A stretch of 64,000 nucleotides of DNA from Pseudomonas fluorescens (GTDB lineage Bacteria; Pseudomonadota; Gammaproteobacteria; Pseudomonadales; Pseudomonadaceae), in the NCBI RefSeq assembly GCF_001307155.1, contig NZ_CP012830.1, positions 496,001-560,000 on the forward strand, read 5' to 3'. The notes beneath the pieces are model-generated. The model did not search any database and was not told where the DNA came from. It saw only the letters and a list, made by a program, of their open reading frames with translations. This document shows, one piece after another, positions 44,110-53,216 of this stretch. The stretch's first letter is position 1, and each line of letters opens with the position of its first letter. Both the position numbers and the translations under genes were made by a program.

Positions 44110-45261
44110 TTATTTCGCTAATCCGGCAATGCACGGTGAAACAAACAACTCACCGCGCCAGGCGCCTTGAACGGTGCGCTTGGAAACGATCAGCCACATG
44201 ATCGCCAACGCAACCACCAAGACACTGCCAAAGAAGCTGAAAAAAGTCAGGTTCAAGGTGCTTGCCAGCTTCAGCGTGGCCAGCGAGTAAACGCCCAGCG
44301 GGAAGGTAAAACCCCACCAGCCGAGGTTGAAGGGAATCCCACCACGCAGGTAACGCAAGGTGATCAGTACCGCTATCAACATCCACCACAAGCCGAAGCC
44401 CCATAATGTAATCCCGGCGACCAGGCCCAGCCCGGCGGCAATTTCACCGATTCCCGGCAAGCCGTTGGCGGCGAAAATCGCCGGTGCATCGCTGCCCAGC
44501 AACAACATGCCCAACGCCCCGGTGCCGATCGGCCCCAGCGCCAGCCAGCTCGACGCGGCCATGTTTTCGTGCGGCAGTTTGTGCAGGGCCATACGCAGTA
44601 GCAGGATGGTCAGGATGCTGAACGCCACCGGCAGCGAGAACGCCCACAGCACGTAACTGGTCACCAGCACCACCAATTGCGAGTGGGCGTCTGCCAGATG
44701 CGGCGCAAGCAAACCACCGCTGGCCGCCGCGACTTCCGCAGCCACCACCGGCAGCAGCCAGACAGCGGTCATCTGGTCGATGCTGTGTTCCTGGCGGGTG
44801 AACATCATGTACGGGATCAACACGCCGCAGGCCAGCGACATGGCGACATCCAGCCACCACAACACCTCGGCCAGGTGCACAACGCCCTCCCCCCAGCGCG
44901 GCAGACCGAACAGCAGGAAGCCATTGATGATGGTCGCCAGGCCCATGGGAATGGTGCCGAAAAACATCGAAACCGTGGAGTGGCCGAAAATCCGTCGCGC
45001 TTCATCGAAGAAAAACGCCCAGCGCGCGGCATACAACCCACTGAACAGCAGGAACAGGAAAATATTGAACATCCACAGGCCTTCGGCGAAGGCATGCAGG
45101 CCAGGGAAAGACACCGGCAATTGGGCGAGCGCCAGGGCCAGGACCCCAGTGCCCATGGTCGCGGCGAACCAGTTCGGGGTGAACTGCCGAATCGCTTCGC
45201 GAGGGTGCTGTAAATGGCTCAAAGGCCGGTTAGCGGTTTTGTTGCTGTTGGGGCATTGCAT
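44110..45261 (-). CDS. TDT family (TehA/SLAC1-like) transporter
   Basis: A 383-aa integral membrane protein with about ten helices. FTPNWFAATMGTGVLALALA near residues 27-46 is the N-terminal hallmark of the tellurite-resistance/dicarboxylate transporter family. Later segments include FFGTIPMGLATIINGFLLFG and LGWWGFTFPLGVYSLATL. Members include anion channels (SLAC1), sulfite exporters and malate transporters, so the ion remains open. AGGAG sits 7 nt before ATG 45261. It stands alone on the minus strand. Confidence 0.88.
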   Translation of the reverse strand: MQCPNSNKTANRPLSHLQHPREAIRQFTPNWFAATMGTGVLALALAQLPVSFPGLHAFAEGLWMFNIFLFLLFSGLYAARWAFFFDEARRIFGHSTVSMFFGTIPMGLATIINGFLLFGLPRWGEGVVHLAEVLWWLDVAMSLACGVLIPYMMFTRQEHSIDQMTAVWLLPVVAAEVAAASGGLLAPHLADAHSQLVVLVTSYVLWAFSLPVAFSILTILLLRMALHKLPHENMAASSWLALGPIGTGALGMLLLGSDAPAIFAANGLPGIGEIAAGLGLVAGITLWGFGLWWMLIAVLITLRYLRGGIPFNLGWWGFTFPLGVYSLATLKLASTLNLTFFSFFGSVLVVALAIMWLIVSKRTVQGAWRGELFVSPCIAGLAK

Positions 45262-45367
45262 CGTGAACTCCTGTCCTCGGGTGAGGTAGAGCTCATGGTA
45301 GAACTGAATCGAATATCTATATAACGGGTAATTTCTCTAACTGTTATCTGTTTTACAGATATACACG

Positions 45368-45679
45368 TTAAACGCTGCCTTCCGCTTCAACCACCAATAC
45401 CCGAGCCGCGCCTTGTGGATGAGCAACATGCTCAGTGCCAACCGCTGCATAGAAGATGTCACCAACCTCCAACAGCGCAGCCTGCTCGACGCCGTTCTCC
45501 CGATAACGCATCTGCACCTGACCATCGAGCACCACGAACACTTCCTGGCCGTTGTTGACGTGCCATTTGTAGGGCTGATCGGTCCAGTGCAAACGGGTGG
45601 TGATGCCGTTCATGTTGGCGATATCCAGCGCCGCCCAGGCGCGATCACCGGTGAAGGACTTGCTGCGGATGATCTTCAT
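45368..45679 (-). CDS. Cupin domain protein
   Basis: A 103-aa single-cupin protein: MNGITTRLHWTDQPYKWHVN, then VFVVLDGQVQMRYRENG and VGTEHVAHPQGAARVLVVE. A His in each of cupin motifs 1 and 2 is present, consistent with a metal site. Such stand-alone cupins may be sugar-binding, isomerase-like or regulatory; function is not assignable. It is 84 bp after the MFS gene on the same strand and may be co-transcribed with it. Confidence 0.8.
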   Translation of the reverse strand: MKIIRSKSFTGDRAWAALDIANMNGITTRLHWTDQPYKWHVNNGQEVFVVLDGQVQMRYRENGVEQAALLEVGDIFYAAVGTEHVAHPQGAARVLVVEAEGSV

Positions 45680-45763
45680 GAGGGTTCAATCCTTCGAATA
45701 GGAACAGAGCGGTTACGATCAGAGCCAAGACTAACGCATGAGCCCGAAGACGTCTTGACCATG

Positions 45764-46948
45764 CTAGGCCTCGCAAAGTCTGGCCGGCCGCTGACGCATC
45801 AACCCCAGCAACGCCCCCAACGACAGCACGATCAATACCGCGCCATAGCCATCGGTGGTGGCGACCAGGCCGAAGGTCCGGGTCAGGTTGCCTGCCAACA
45901 GCGACGGCAGGCAGAACGCCAGGTAACTCAGCACGTAGAACGCCGACATCAACCCCGCGCGCTCATGGGGCAAGGCCAGCGGTACCACGCTGCGCAAGGC
46001 ACCGAGAAAACCGGCACCAAAACCACTGCCGGCCACCAGAGTGGCGAAGAAAAACAGCGGCAGGCTGGCGCTGTGTACGGCGGTCAGAATCAGCGCGATG
46101 CCAATCGCCAACAAGCTCGCGCCCACGCGCAGGACTTTGTCTGCCGGGCGATTGCGCAACGTGAAGATCATCAACGCGCCACTAACCGTCAACACAGCTA
46201 CCAAGCCGCCGCCGATCAGATTCGAGGTCGAACCGGTCGCCGTACGAACCAGCGATGGCGCCAGTGACAGGAAGAAGCCGCCCACCGCCCAGACCGCCAC
46301 ATTCACCGGCAGCGCCAGCCACAGCGCCCGTCGGGCCTGTGGCGGCACATGTAGGGTCGGGCGTAGCGACGCCCAGGCGCCGGCTAGCCGAGTGACACTT
46401 TCCGGCAGACGCCAGACGTACAGCGCTTGCAGCGTGAAAAACCCGAACAGAATCCAGTAGGCCAACTGCAACGGTTGCGGCGCGTACTCCGCCAGCAATC
46501 CACTGCCCAATGCGCCAAACGCCATGCCCAGAAGCGGCGCAACGCTATTCACCAGCGGACCTTGCTGCCGGTCAGTATCGAGCAACGCCGCACCGAGTAC
46601 GCTGGTGGCCATGCCGGTGGCAAACCCCTGAAGCACCCGCGCAGCGATCAGCCAAGCCACACTGTCGGCATTGATAAACAGCAACATCGCCAGCATATCC
46701 AGCAGCAACGCAGCGAAAATTACCGGCTTGCGTCCCAGATGGTCCGACAACGAGCCGACCGTCAGCAGCGCCGCCAGCAAGCTCAAGGCATACACCCCGA
46801 AAATCAGCGTCAGGGTCGCCGGAGAGAACTGCAGCACCTCCTGGTACAGGTGATAAAGCGGCGTTGGTGCACTGGAAGCGGCGAGAAAACTCAGTAAGGT
46901 GATCGCCAGGAACACCAGACTGGAACGGTTTGAGACTGAACTGGACAT
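45764..46948 (-). CDS. MFS efflux-type transporter
   Basis: A 394-aa inner-membrane protein with about 12 helices, major facilitator superfamily. Visible features: LSFLAASSAPTPLYHLYQE at the N-terminus, the GSLSDHLGRKPVIF loop-2/3 motif near 75, and VLQGFATGMATSVLGAAL near 112. ATG 46948 with GGAG upstream was chosen over TTG 46963. It is divergent from a TetR gene, and an 18-bp-arm inverted repeat overlaps its ribosome site. This is the standard layout of a TetR-repressed drug or metabolite exporter. Substrate unknown. Confidence 0.9.
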   Translation of the reverse strand: MSSSVSNRSSLVFLAITLLSFLAASSAPTPLYHLYQEVLQFSPATLTLIFGVYALSLLAALLTVGSLSDHLGRKPVIFAALLLDMLAMLLFINADSVAWLIAARVLQGFATGMATSVLGAALLDTDRQQGPLVNSVAPLLGMAFGALGSGLLAEYAPQPLQLAYWILFGFFTLQALYVWRLPESVTRLAGAWASLRPTLHVPPQARRALWLALPVNVAVWAVGGFFLSLAPSLVRTATGSTSNLIGGGLVAVLTVSGALMIFTLRNRPADKVLRVGASLLAIGIALILTAVHSASLPLFFFATLVAGSGFGAGFLGALRSVVPLALPHERAGLMSAFYVLSYLAFCLPSLLAGNLTRTFGLVATTDGYGAVLIVLSLGALLGLMRQRPARLCEA

Positions 46949-46949
46949 G

Positions 46950-46994
46950 AGCACACTCCGCAAAAGCTAATTTTTTGCTTTTGCGGAGTGTGCT
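46950..46994. promoter_or_regulatory. 18-bp-arm inverted repeat, likely TetR operator or hairpin
   Basis: GCACACTCCGCAAAAGC (46951-46967) and its exact complement (46977-46993), plus one flanking A-T pair, surround a T-rich 9-nt centre. It lies in the MFS/TetR divergent region and covers the MFS ribosome site, ending 2 bp from its ATG. As DNA it is a candidate operator; as RNA it would form a hairpin hiding the ribosome site. Confidence 0.65.
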
Positions 46995-47039
46995 ACCGAC
47001 TTCGGCTTAAAGCAAATTCTTTGTGTTAAGGTTCGACGC

Positions 47040-47579
47040 ATGGCTATTAAAGAAGGTTTACGCCCGGGCGGTCGTAGTGCTCGGGTGCAGGAGTCGATTC
47101 ATTCGGCAGTCCGCGAACTCCTCCAAGAGCAGGAGCGTTCAAGCGTGACCGTGCCGCAAATCGCTGCCCGTGCAGGCGTTACGCCGTCGACGATCTACCG
47201 ACGTTGGGGCGACTTGTCGGCACTCTTGGCCGACGTCGCGCTGGTACGCATGCGCCCTGACAGTGAACCGGCCAACACCGGCAGCCTGCGTAGCGACCTG
47301 CGCGCCTGGGCCGAGCAGTATCTGGACGAAATGAGTTCGGAGCCCGGCCGCAACATGATGCGCGACGTGCAATCGAGCGCCACGCCGGGGTATTGCGTGA
47401 GCATTCTCAGTAGCCAGTTGCAAACGATACTGGACCGCTATCCGAATGAGCCGAAGCCCGGTGTCGACCGACTGATCAACATGGTGGTGGCACCGACAGT
47501 GTTCCGCATTCTGTTCGCGTCAGCGGCGCTTGAGGTTGAAGAGTTGCATCGGTTGATCGATATCGCGCTGGCCCCGTAG
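47040..47579 (+). CDS. TetR family transcriptional regulator
   Basis: A 179-aa regulator. The N-terminal HTH (about 15-65) contains VTVPQIAARAGVTPSTIYRR followed by WGDLSALLADV, the classic TetR DNA-binding domain. The remainder is a ligand-binding dimerisation domain with no recognisable specificity. It is divergent from the MFS gene (starts 92 bp apart), with the inverted repeat in between. It probably represses both genes until an exporter substrate binds. Confidence 0.92.
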   Translation: MAIKEGLRPGGRSARVQESIHSAVRELLQEQERSSVTVPQIAARAGVTPSTIYRRWGDLSALLADVALVRMRPDSEPANTGSLRSDLRAWAEQYLDEMSSEPGRNMMRDVQSSATPGYCVSILSSQLQTILDRYPNEPKPGVDRLINMVVAPTVFRILFASAALEVEELHRLIDIALAP

Positions 47580-47719
47580 CTGCCGCGTAAACACGCTACG
47601 TATCCACCCTGCGACACCCCGCCGCGCCACGACCTTGGTCGACACTGACGAACCGAAGTGGTCGTGCGAAACTGTCAGACCGGGTTTGCGTCCCGGGTGT
47701 CTTTATGCCTGGAGTTACC

Positions 47720-50700
47720 ATGTCGCTGTCCAGCGGGCTGATTGCCGCCGTCGCCCTGGCCTATATGGCCGTCATGTTCGCCATCGCCTTTTACGGTGAC
47801 CGGCGCAGCACACCGCTGCCGCCGCGTATGCGTGCCTGGGTGTACAGCCTGTCGCTGGCGGTCTACTGCACCAGCTGGACGTTCTTTGGTGCCGTCGGTC
47901 AGGCCGCCGAACAACTCTGGTCGTTTTTGCCGATTTATCTGGGGCCGATCCTGCTGCTGGTGTTCGCGCCGTGGGTCCTGCAAAAAATGGTGATGATCAG
48001 CAAACAGGAAAACATCACCTCGATTGCCGACTTCATCGCCGCCCGCTATGGCAAGTCGCAATCGCTGGCGGTGGTGGTGGCGCTGATCTGTCTGGTGGGC
48101 GTATTGCCCTACATCGCCTTGCAGCTCAAAGGCATCGTCCTGGGGGTCAACCTGTTGATCGGTGCAGGCCCGGATGCCATGGGCACCCGAGCCCTGGACA
48201 CAGCGCTGATTGTGTCGCTGGTTCTGGCGCTGTTCACCATCGTCTTCGGCACCCGCAACCTCGATGCCACGGAGCACCACCGTGGCATGGTGCTGGCGAT
48301 CGCCTTCGAAGCACTGGTCAAGCTGCTCGCCTTCCTCGCCGTCGGCGCCTTCGTCACATATGGTTTGTACGATGGCTTCAACGACCTGTTCGATCAGGCC
48401 ATGCTCGCACCACGCCTGGAGGAATACTGGAAAGAAACCGTGAATTGGCCATCGATGGTGGTGCAGACCGGCGTGGCGATGATGGCGATCATCTGCCTGC
48501 CCCGACAGTTCCATGTGACCGTGGTGGAGAACATCGAACCGCAGGATTTGCGCCTGGCGAAATGGGTATTCCCGGCTTATCTGGGATTGGCCGCACTGTT
48601 CGTGGTACCGATCGCGCTGGCCGGGCAAATGATGCTGCCAAGCTCGGTACTGCCCGACTCCTTCGTGATCAGCCTGCCACTGGCCCAGGCCCATCCGGCA
48701 CTGGCGCTGCTGGCGTTTATCGGAGGTGCATCGGCCGCCACCGGCATGGTAATCGTTGCCAGCGTGGCGCTGTCGACCATGGTCTCCAACGACATGTTGC
48801 TGCCATGGCTGCTGCGCCGGAAAAATGCCGAACGGCCGTTCGAGGTGTTCCGCTACTGGATGCTCTCGGTGCGTCGGGTGAGCATCGTGGCGATTCTGCT
48901 GCTGGCCTATGTTTCCTATCGCCTGCTCGGTTCGACCGCCAGCCTGGCCACCATCGGGCAGATCGCATTTGCCGCCGTGACCCAACTGGCGCCAGCGATG
49001 CTCGGCGCGCTGTACTGGAAACAGGCCAACCGCCGCGGGGTATTCGCCGGTCTCGCCGCCGGGACTTTTCTCTGGTTCTACACGTTGATTCTGCCGATCG
49101 CCGCCAACAGCCTGGGCTGGTCGCTGCACAGTTTCCCAGGGCTGGGCTGGTTGCACGGCAATCCGCTGAACCTGCCGATTTCCCCACTGACTCAAGGCGT
49201 GGTGTTGTCGCTGGCCGGTAACTTCACCTTGTTCGCCTGGGTGTCGGTGTTGTCGCGCACACGGGTCTCGGAACACTGGCAGGCCGGGCGCTTCATTGGC
49301 CAGGAGATCAGCACACGGCCGAGCGCGCGCTCGATGCTGGCGGTGCAAATCGACGATCTGCTGCAACTCGCGGCACGTTTTGTCGGCGAAGAACGGGCAC
49401 GCCAGAGCTTCATCCGCTTCGCCTACCGCCAAGGCAAAGGTTTCAACCCGAATCAGAATGCCGACGGTGAATGGATTGCCCACACCGAACGCTTGCTCGC
49501 CGGTGTACTCGGGGCGTCATCGACCCGCGCCGTCGTAAAAGCCGCTATTGAAGGTCGGGAAATGCAACTCGAGGACGTGGTACGAATCGCCGACGAAGCC
49601 TCGGAAGTGCTGCAATTCAACCGCGCCTTGCTGCAAGGCGCGATCGAGAACATTACCCAAGGCATCAGCGTGGTCGACCAGTCGCTGAAGCTGGTGGCCT
49701 GGAATCGTCGATACCTTGAACTGTTCAACTACCCGGATGGCCTGATCAGCGTCGGCCGACCGATTGCCGACATCATTCGCTATAACGCCGAACGCGGCCT
49801 GTGTGGCCCCGGCGAGGCGGAAGTCCACGTTGCCCGGCGCCTGCACTGGATGCGCCAGGGGCGCGCCCATACCTCGGAGCGCTTGTTCCCCAACGGTCGG
49901 GTGATCGAACTGATCGGCAATCCAATGCCGGGCGGCGGGTTTGTCATGAGTTTCACCGACATCACCGCGTTTCGCGAAGCCGAGCAAGCGCTGACCGAGG
50001 CCAACGAGGGACTGGAGCGACGCGTCGCCGAGCGCACCCATGAACTGTCGCAGTTGAACATCGCGCTGACCGAAGCCAAAGGTACCGCCGAGGCGGCCAA
50101 CCAGTCGAAAACCCGTTTCCTTGCAGCCGTCAGCCACGACCTGATGCAGCCATTGAACGCCGCACGGCTGTTCTCGGCCGCCCTCTCCCACCAGAACGAC
50201 GATCTCTCCTGCGAGACCCGGCAACTGGTGCAGCATCTGGACAGTTCGCTACGCTCGGCCGAGGACTTGATCAGTGACCTGCTCGACATCTCGCGCCTGG
50301 AAAACGGCAAGATCAACCCGGATCGCAAGCCATTTGCGCTGAATGATTTGTTCGACACCCTCGGCGCCGAATTCAAGGCGCTGGCGCAGGAGCAAGGGCT
50401 GAAATTTCGCCTGCGCGGCAGCCGCCTACGGGTCGACAGCGATATCAAATTGCTGCGGCGGATTCTGCAAAACTTCCTGACCAACGCCTTCCGCTACGCC
50501 AAAGGCCCCGTGCTGCTGGGCGTGCGACACAAGGGCGATCAGCTGTGCCTGGAGGTCTGGGACCGTGGCCCGGGGATTCCCGAAGACAAACGCCAGGTTA
50601 TCTTCGAGGAGTTCAAGCGCCTCGACAGCCACCAGACCCGCGCCGAAAAAGGTCTGGGCCTGGGTCTGGCGATTGCCGACGGCCTGTGCCGGGTGCTGGG

Positions 50701-51190
50701 TCATCAACTGCAAGTCCGCTCCTGGCCAGGCAAAGGCAGTGTGTTCAGCGTCAGCGTGCCTCTGGCCCATGCTCAAACCAGTGCGCCCGGTACACCTGCC
50801 AAACTCAATGGCCGGCTGCCAACAGGCGCGCAGGTGCTGTGTATCGATAACGAAGACAGCATTCTGATCGGCATGAACAGCCTGCTCTCGCGCTGGGGTT
50901 GCCAGGTGTATACCGCGCGCAATCGCGATGAGTGCGTCGCCCTGCTCAGCGATGGCATGCGCCCGCAACTGGCGTTGGTGGATTACCACCTCGACCATGG
51001 CGAAACCGGTACCGAACTCATGGCCTGGCTACGCTCCCAACTCGGCGAGCCGGTACCTGGCGTGGTGATCAGTGCTGACGGGCGACCGGAGATGGTCGCC
51101 CAAGTGCATGCAGCAGGCCTGGAATACCTGCCGAAACCGGTGAAGCCGGCGGCGTTGCGAGCGTTGTTGAGTCGGCATTTGCCGTTGTGA
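47720..51190 (+). CDS. Hybrid sensor histidine kinase with sodium:solute symporter domain
   Basis: A 1156-aa membrane sensor. Residues 1-480 form a 13-helix SSF/PutP-like domain (WVYSLSLAVYCTSWTFFGAV; FIGGASAATGMVIVA). A PAS domain lies at about 640-760, followed by a short coiled coil. The histidine kinase has an H-box AAVSHDLMQPLNAARLFSAA (His near 805), an N-box FLTNAFRYA, and DRGPGIPE and GLGLGLAIADGL. The receiver domain (about 1035-1156) contains CIDNED and phosphoacceptor Asp in LALVDYHLD. It is CbrA-like but with a receiver. ATG 47720 follows GGAG. No separate response regulator lies next to it. The SSF part may sense or carry a solute. Confidence 0.92.
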   Translation: MSLSSGLIAAVALAYMAVMFAIAFYGDRRSTPLPPRMRAWVYSLSLAVYCTSWTFFGAVGQAAEQLWSFLPIYLGPILLLVFAPWVLQKMVMISKQENITSIADFIAARYGKSQSLAVVVALICLVGVLPYIALQLKGIVLGVNLLIGAGPDAMGTRALDTALIVSLVLALFTIVFGTRNLDATEHHRGMVLAIAFEALVKLLAFLAVGAFVTYGLYDGFNDLFDQAMLAPRLEEYWKETVNWPSMVVQTGVAMMAIICLPRQFHVTVVENIEPQDLRLAKWVFPAYLGLAALFVVPIALAGQMMLPSSVLPDSFVISLPLAQAHPALALLAFIGGASAATGMVIVASVALSTMVSNDMLLPWLLRRKNAERPFEVFRYWMLSVRRVSIVAILLLAYVSYRLLGSTASLATIGQIAFAAVTQLAPAMLGALYWKQANRRGVFAGLAAGTFLWFYTLILPIAANSLGWSLHSFPGLGWLHGNPLNLPISPLTQGVVLSLAGNFTLFAWVSVLSRTRVSEHWQAGRFIGQEISTRPSARSMLAVQIDDLLQLAARFVGEERARQSFIRFAYRQGKGFNPNQNADGEWIAHTERLLAGVLGASSTRAVVKAAIEGREMQLEDVVRIADEASEVLQFNRALLQGAIENITQGISVVDQSLKLVAWNRRYLELFNYPDGLISVGRPIADIIRYNAERGLCGPGEAEVHVARRLHWMRQGRAHTSERLFPNGRVIELIGNPMPGGGFVMSFTDITAFREAEQALTEANEGLERRVAERTHELSQLNIALTEAKGTAEAANQSKTRFLAAVSHDLMQPLNAARLFSAALSHQNDDLSCETRQLVQHLDSSLRSAEDLISDLLDISRLENGKINPDRKPFALNDLFDTLGAEFKALAQEQGLKFRLRGSRLRVDSDIKLLRRILQNFLTNAFRYAKGPVLLGVRHKGDQLCLEVWDRGPGIPEDKRQVIFEEFKRLDSHQTRAEKGLGLGLAIADGLCRVLGHQLQVRSWPGKGSVFSVSVPLAHAQTSAPGTPAKLNGRLPTGAQVLCIDNEDSILIGMNSLLSRWGCQVYTARNRDECVALLSDGMRPQLALVDYHLDHGETGTELMAWLRSQLGEPVPGVVISADGRPEMVAQVHAAGLEYLPKPVKPAALRALLSRHLPL

Positions 51191-51208
51191 TGAAGACAGT
51201 CTTTTAAT

Positions 51209-52687
51209 TTATTCCGGCAACTCGGCCAACCCATCGACATCGGTCATCGCCCGCTCCAGCAGATCGGCCGGCAAGCTCTTGCTGGCCCGTGCGCCGAGCA
51301 ATTTGAGCTGCTCGCTGCGACTGACCAGATTGCCGCGGCCTTCCGTCAGTTTGTTACGTGCGGCGCTGTAGGCTTTATCCAATTGCTGCAAGCGATTGCC
51401 AACCTCGTCCAGATCCTGAATAAACAGCACGAACTTGTCGTACAGCCAGCCCGCGCGCTCGGCGATTTCCCGGGCGTTCTGACTCTGGCGCTCCTGCTTC
51501 CACAGGCTGTCGATGACCCGCAACGTCGCCAGCAAGGTGGTCGGGCTGACGATAACGATATGGCGATCGAACGCTTCCTGAAACAGATTTGGTTCAGCCT
51601 GCAATGCCGCGGAAAAAGCCGCCTCGATGGGCACGAAAAGTAATACGAAATCCAGGCTGTGCAGACCGTCCAGGCGCTTATAGTCCTTATCGGACAAGCC
51701 CTTGACGTGATTACGCAACGACAGCACATGCTGCTTCAGCGCCGCTTGGCCAATCGCGTCGTCGTCAGCCGCCACGTATTGCTGATAGGCCGTCAGGCTG
51801 ACCTTCGAGTCGACCACCACCTGCTTGTCGCCCGGCAGATAAATCAGCACGTCGGGCTGGAAGCGCTCGCCATCCGGGCCTTTGAGGCTGACTTGAGTCT
51901 GGTACTCACGGCCCTTCTCCAGGCCTGCGTGTTCCAGCACTCGCTCGAGAATCAACTCGCCCCAGTTGCCTTGGGTTTTCTGCCCCTTGAGTGCTCGCGT
52001 GAGGTTGGTCGCCTCGTCGCTCAAACGCAGGTTCAGTTGTTGCAGGCGCTCCAGTTCCTTGGCCAGCGAAAAGCGCTCGCGAGCTTCAGCCTGATAACTT
52101 TCCTCGACGCGTTTTTCGAAGGATTGAATGCGCTCTTTCAGTGGGTCGAGCAATTGGCCCAAACGCTGCTGGCTGGTTTCGGCAAAGCGCTGCTCACGCT
52201 CATCGAAGATTTTCCCGGCGAGCTCGGCGAACTGCGCCCGCAGCTCATCCCGCGAGCCTTGCAGGTCGCTCAGGCGTTGTTGATGGCTTTCTTGCTGCTC
52301 ACGCAACTCGGCATTTAACGAGGCGGCCTGCGCGTCCAGCCGCCGCAACTCGGCCTCTTTACTGCTGCGCTCGAGGTTCCAGGCATGGGCCGCGTCACGG
52401 GCGTTGTCACGCTCGATCTGTAATAGCTCGACTTCACGGCGCACGGCAGCCAGATCGGCTTGCTTGGCCGCATTGGCCTGACTCAGGTCGCTGATTTCAT
52501 CACGGCAGGCATCGAGTTGCGCATTAAGCCCGTCCTGCGCCAGTTGTGCAGTACCCAAGCGCTCTTCAAGCAGCGACAGCTCGGACTGCGCGGTGCTCAG
52601 GCGCCGCTGTAGCTGCCACGCCAGCATCAATAACGGTAGCGCAGCACCCGCCAGACCGAGCAACACACTGGTCACGTCCATAGCCAT
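51209..52687 (-). CDS. rmuC: DNA recombination protein RmuC
   Basis: A 492-aa protein. One N-terminal hydrophobic helix (about 5-22), a long coiled coil (about 25-210), then the RmuC domain (about 215-430) with NWGELILERVLEHAGLEKGR, FQPDVLIYLPGDKQVVVDSK and VLLFVPIEAAFSAALQ. RmuC limits inversion at short repeats and has a predicted restriction-nuclease-like fold. AGGAG lies 6 nt before ATG 52687. It is convergent with the sensor kinase. Confidence 0.93.
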   Translation of the reverse strand: MAMDVTSVLLGLAGAALPLLMLAWQLQRRLSTAQSELSLLEERLGTAQLAQDGLNAQLDACRDEISDLSQANAAKQADLAAVRREVELLQIERDNARDAAHAWNLERSSKEAELRRLDAQAASLNAELREQQESHQQRLSDLQGSRDELRAQFAELAGKIFDEREQRFAETSQQRLGQLLDPLKERIQSFEKRVEESYQAEARERFSLAKELERLQQLNLRLSDEATNLTRALKGQKTQGNWGELILERVLEHAGLEKGREYQTQVSLKGPDGERFQPDVLIYLPGDKQVVVDSKVSLTAYQQYVAADDDAIGQAALKQHVLSLRNHVKGLSDKDYKRLDGLHSLDFVLLFVPIEAAFSAALQAEPNLFQEAFDRHIVIVSPTTLLATLRVIDSLWKQERQSQNAREIAERAGWLYDKFVLFIQDLDEVGNRLQQLDKAYSAARNKLTEGRGNLVSRSEQLKLLGARASKSLPADLLERAMTDVDGLAELPE

Positions 52688-52748
52688 GACGACTCCTGCC
52701 GATGAATTAAAGCGCGAAGGTTAACCAAGCCGTCGGGGCTTGGACAGC

Positions 52749-53072
52749 TCAGTCTTCGATCTGACCGAGTTCCTGCCGGGCACGCCGGTCGCCGGCACGC
52801 GCGGCCTGACGCAGCAGGTCCTGGCCAATGCGCCGATCCCGGGCATTGCCGCATTCGCGGCACATCAATTGCCCCAGACGACTTTGCGCAACCACCACCC
52901 CTTCACGGGCTGGCGCCTTGAGCAAACGCCCGGCGAAATGTTTGATGTTGGGGTTATCGCCCAGGCGTGGGCTGTCGAGCAACCATTCGGCGACTCGAAT
53001 CGAAAAGCGCTTGGGTGGGGTGACACCTGAGGTGATGGAGGTAACGGAGGTTGGTACTGAGCGAAACTTCAT
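52749..53072 (-). CDS. Small hypothetical protein, Sel1-like
   Basis: A 107-aa protein starting MKFRSVPTSVTSITSG. Residues 35-107 (RVAEWLLDSPRLGDNP; GQLMCRECGNARDRRIGQDL; RQAARAGDRRARQELGQ) resemble degenerate Sel1/TPR repeats and include a CxxC pair. The frame stays open to 53216, but the extra N-terminus looks unlike protein. No strong ribosome site is seen. It lies 61 bp upstream of rmuC on the same strand and may share its transcript. Function unknown. Confidence 0.65.
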   Translation of the reverse strand: MKFRSVPTSVTSITSGVTPPKRFSIRVAEWLLDSPRLGDNPNIKHFAGRLLKAPAREGVVVAQSRLGQLMCRECGNARDRRIGQDLLRQAARAGDRRARQELGQIED

Positions 53073-53177
53073 AAAGCACTGCGGGACAAATCGGAAGGCG
53101 CGCCACTCTACTCTTTTTTTCGTACGGGTAAAGTCGAAAAAAGCCTGCACGCCCGTCCTAGAGCAAGCGCTTGGGAC

Positions 53178-53199
53178 AATCCACAGAAGCTGTGGATAA
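53178..53199. promoter_or_regulatory. Imperfect pair of inverted DnaA-box-like sites
   Basis: ATCCACAG (53180-53187 approx.) and CTGTGGAT are inverted around AAG. The right half TGTGGATAA (53191-53199) is a perfect DnaA box; the left CAATCCACA has two mismatches. It is about 106 bp upstream of the 107-aa gene. Confidence 0.4.
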
Positions 53200-53216
53200 C
53201 TCAGTGGACAACCCAC

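Noticed and set aside
47675..49483. Long open frame antisense to the sensor kinase
   Set aside because: Gln/His/Arg-rich composition typical of antisense frames in GC-rich genes; the sense strand has clear SSF domain motifs.
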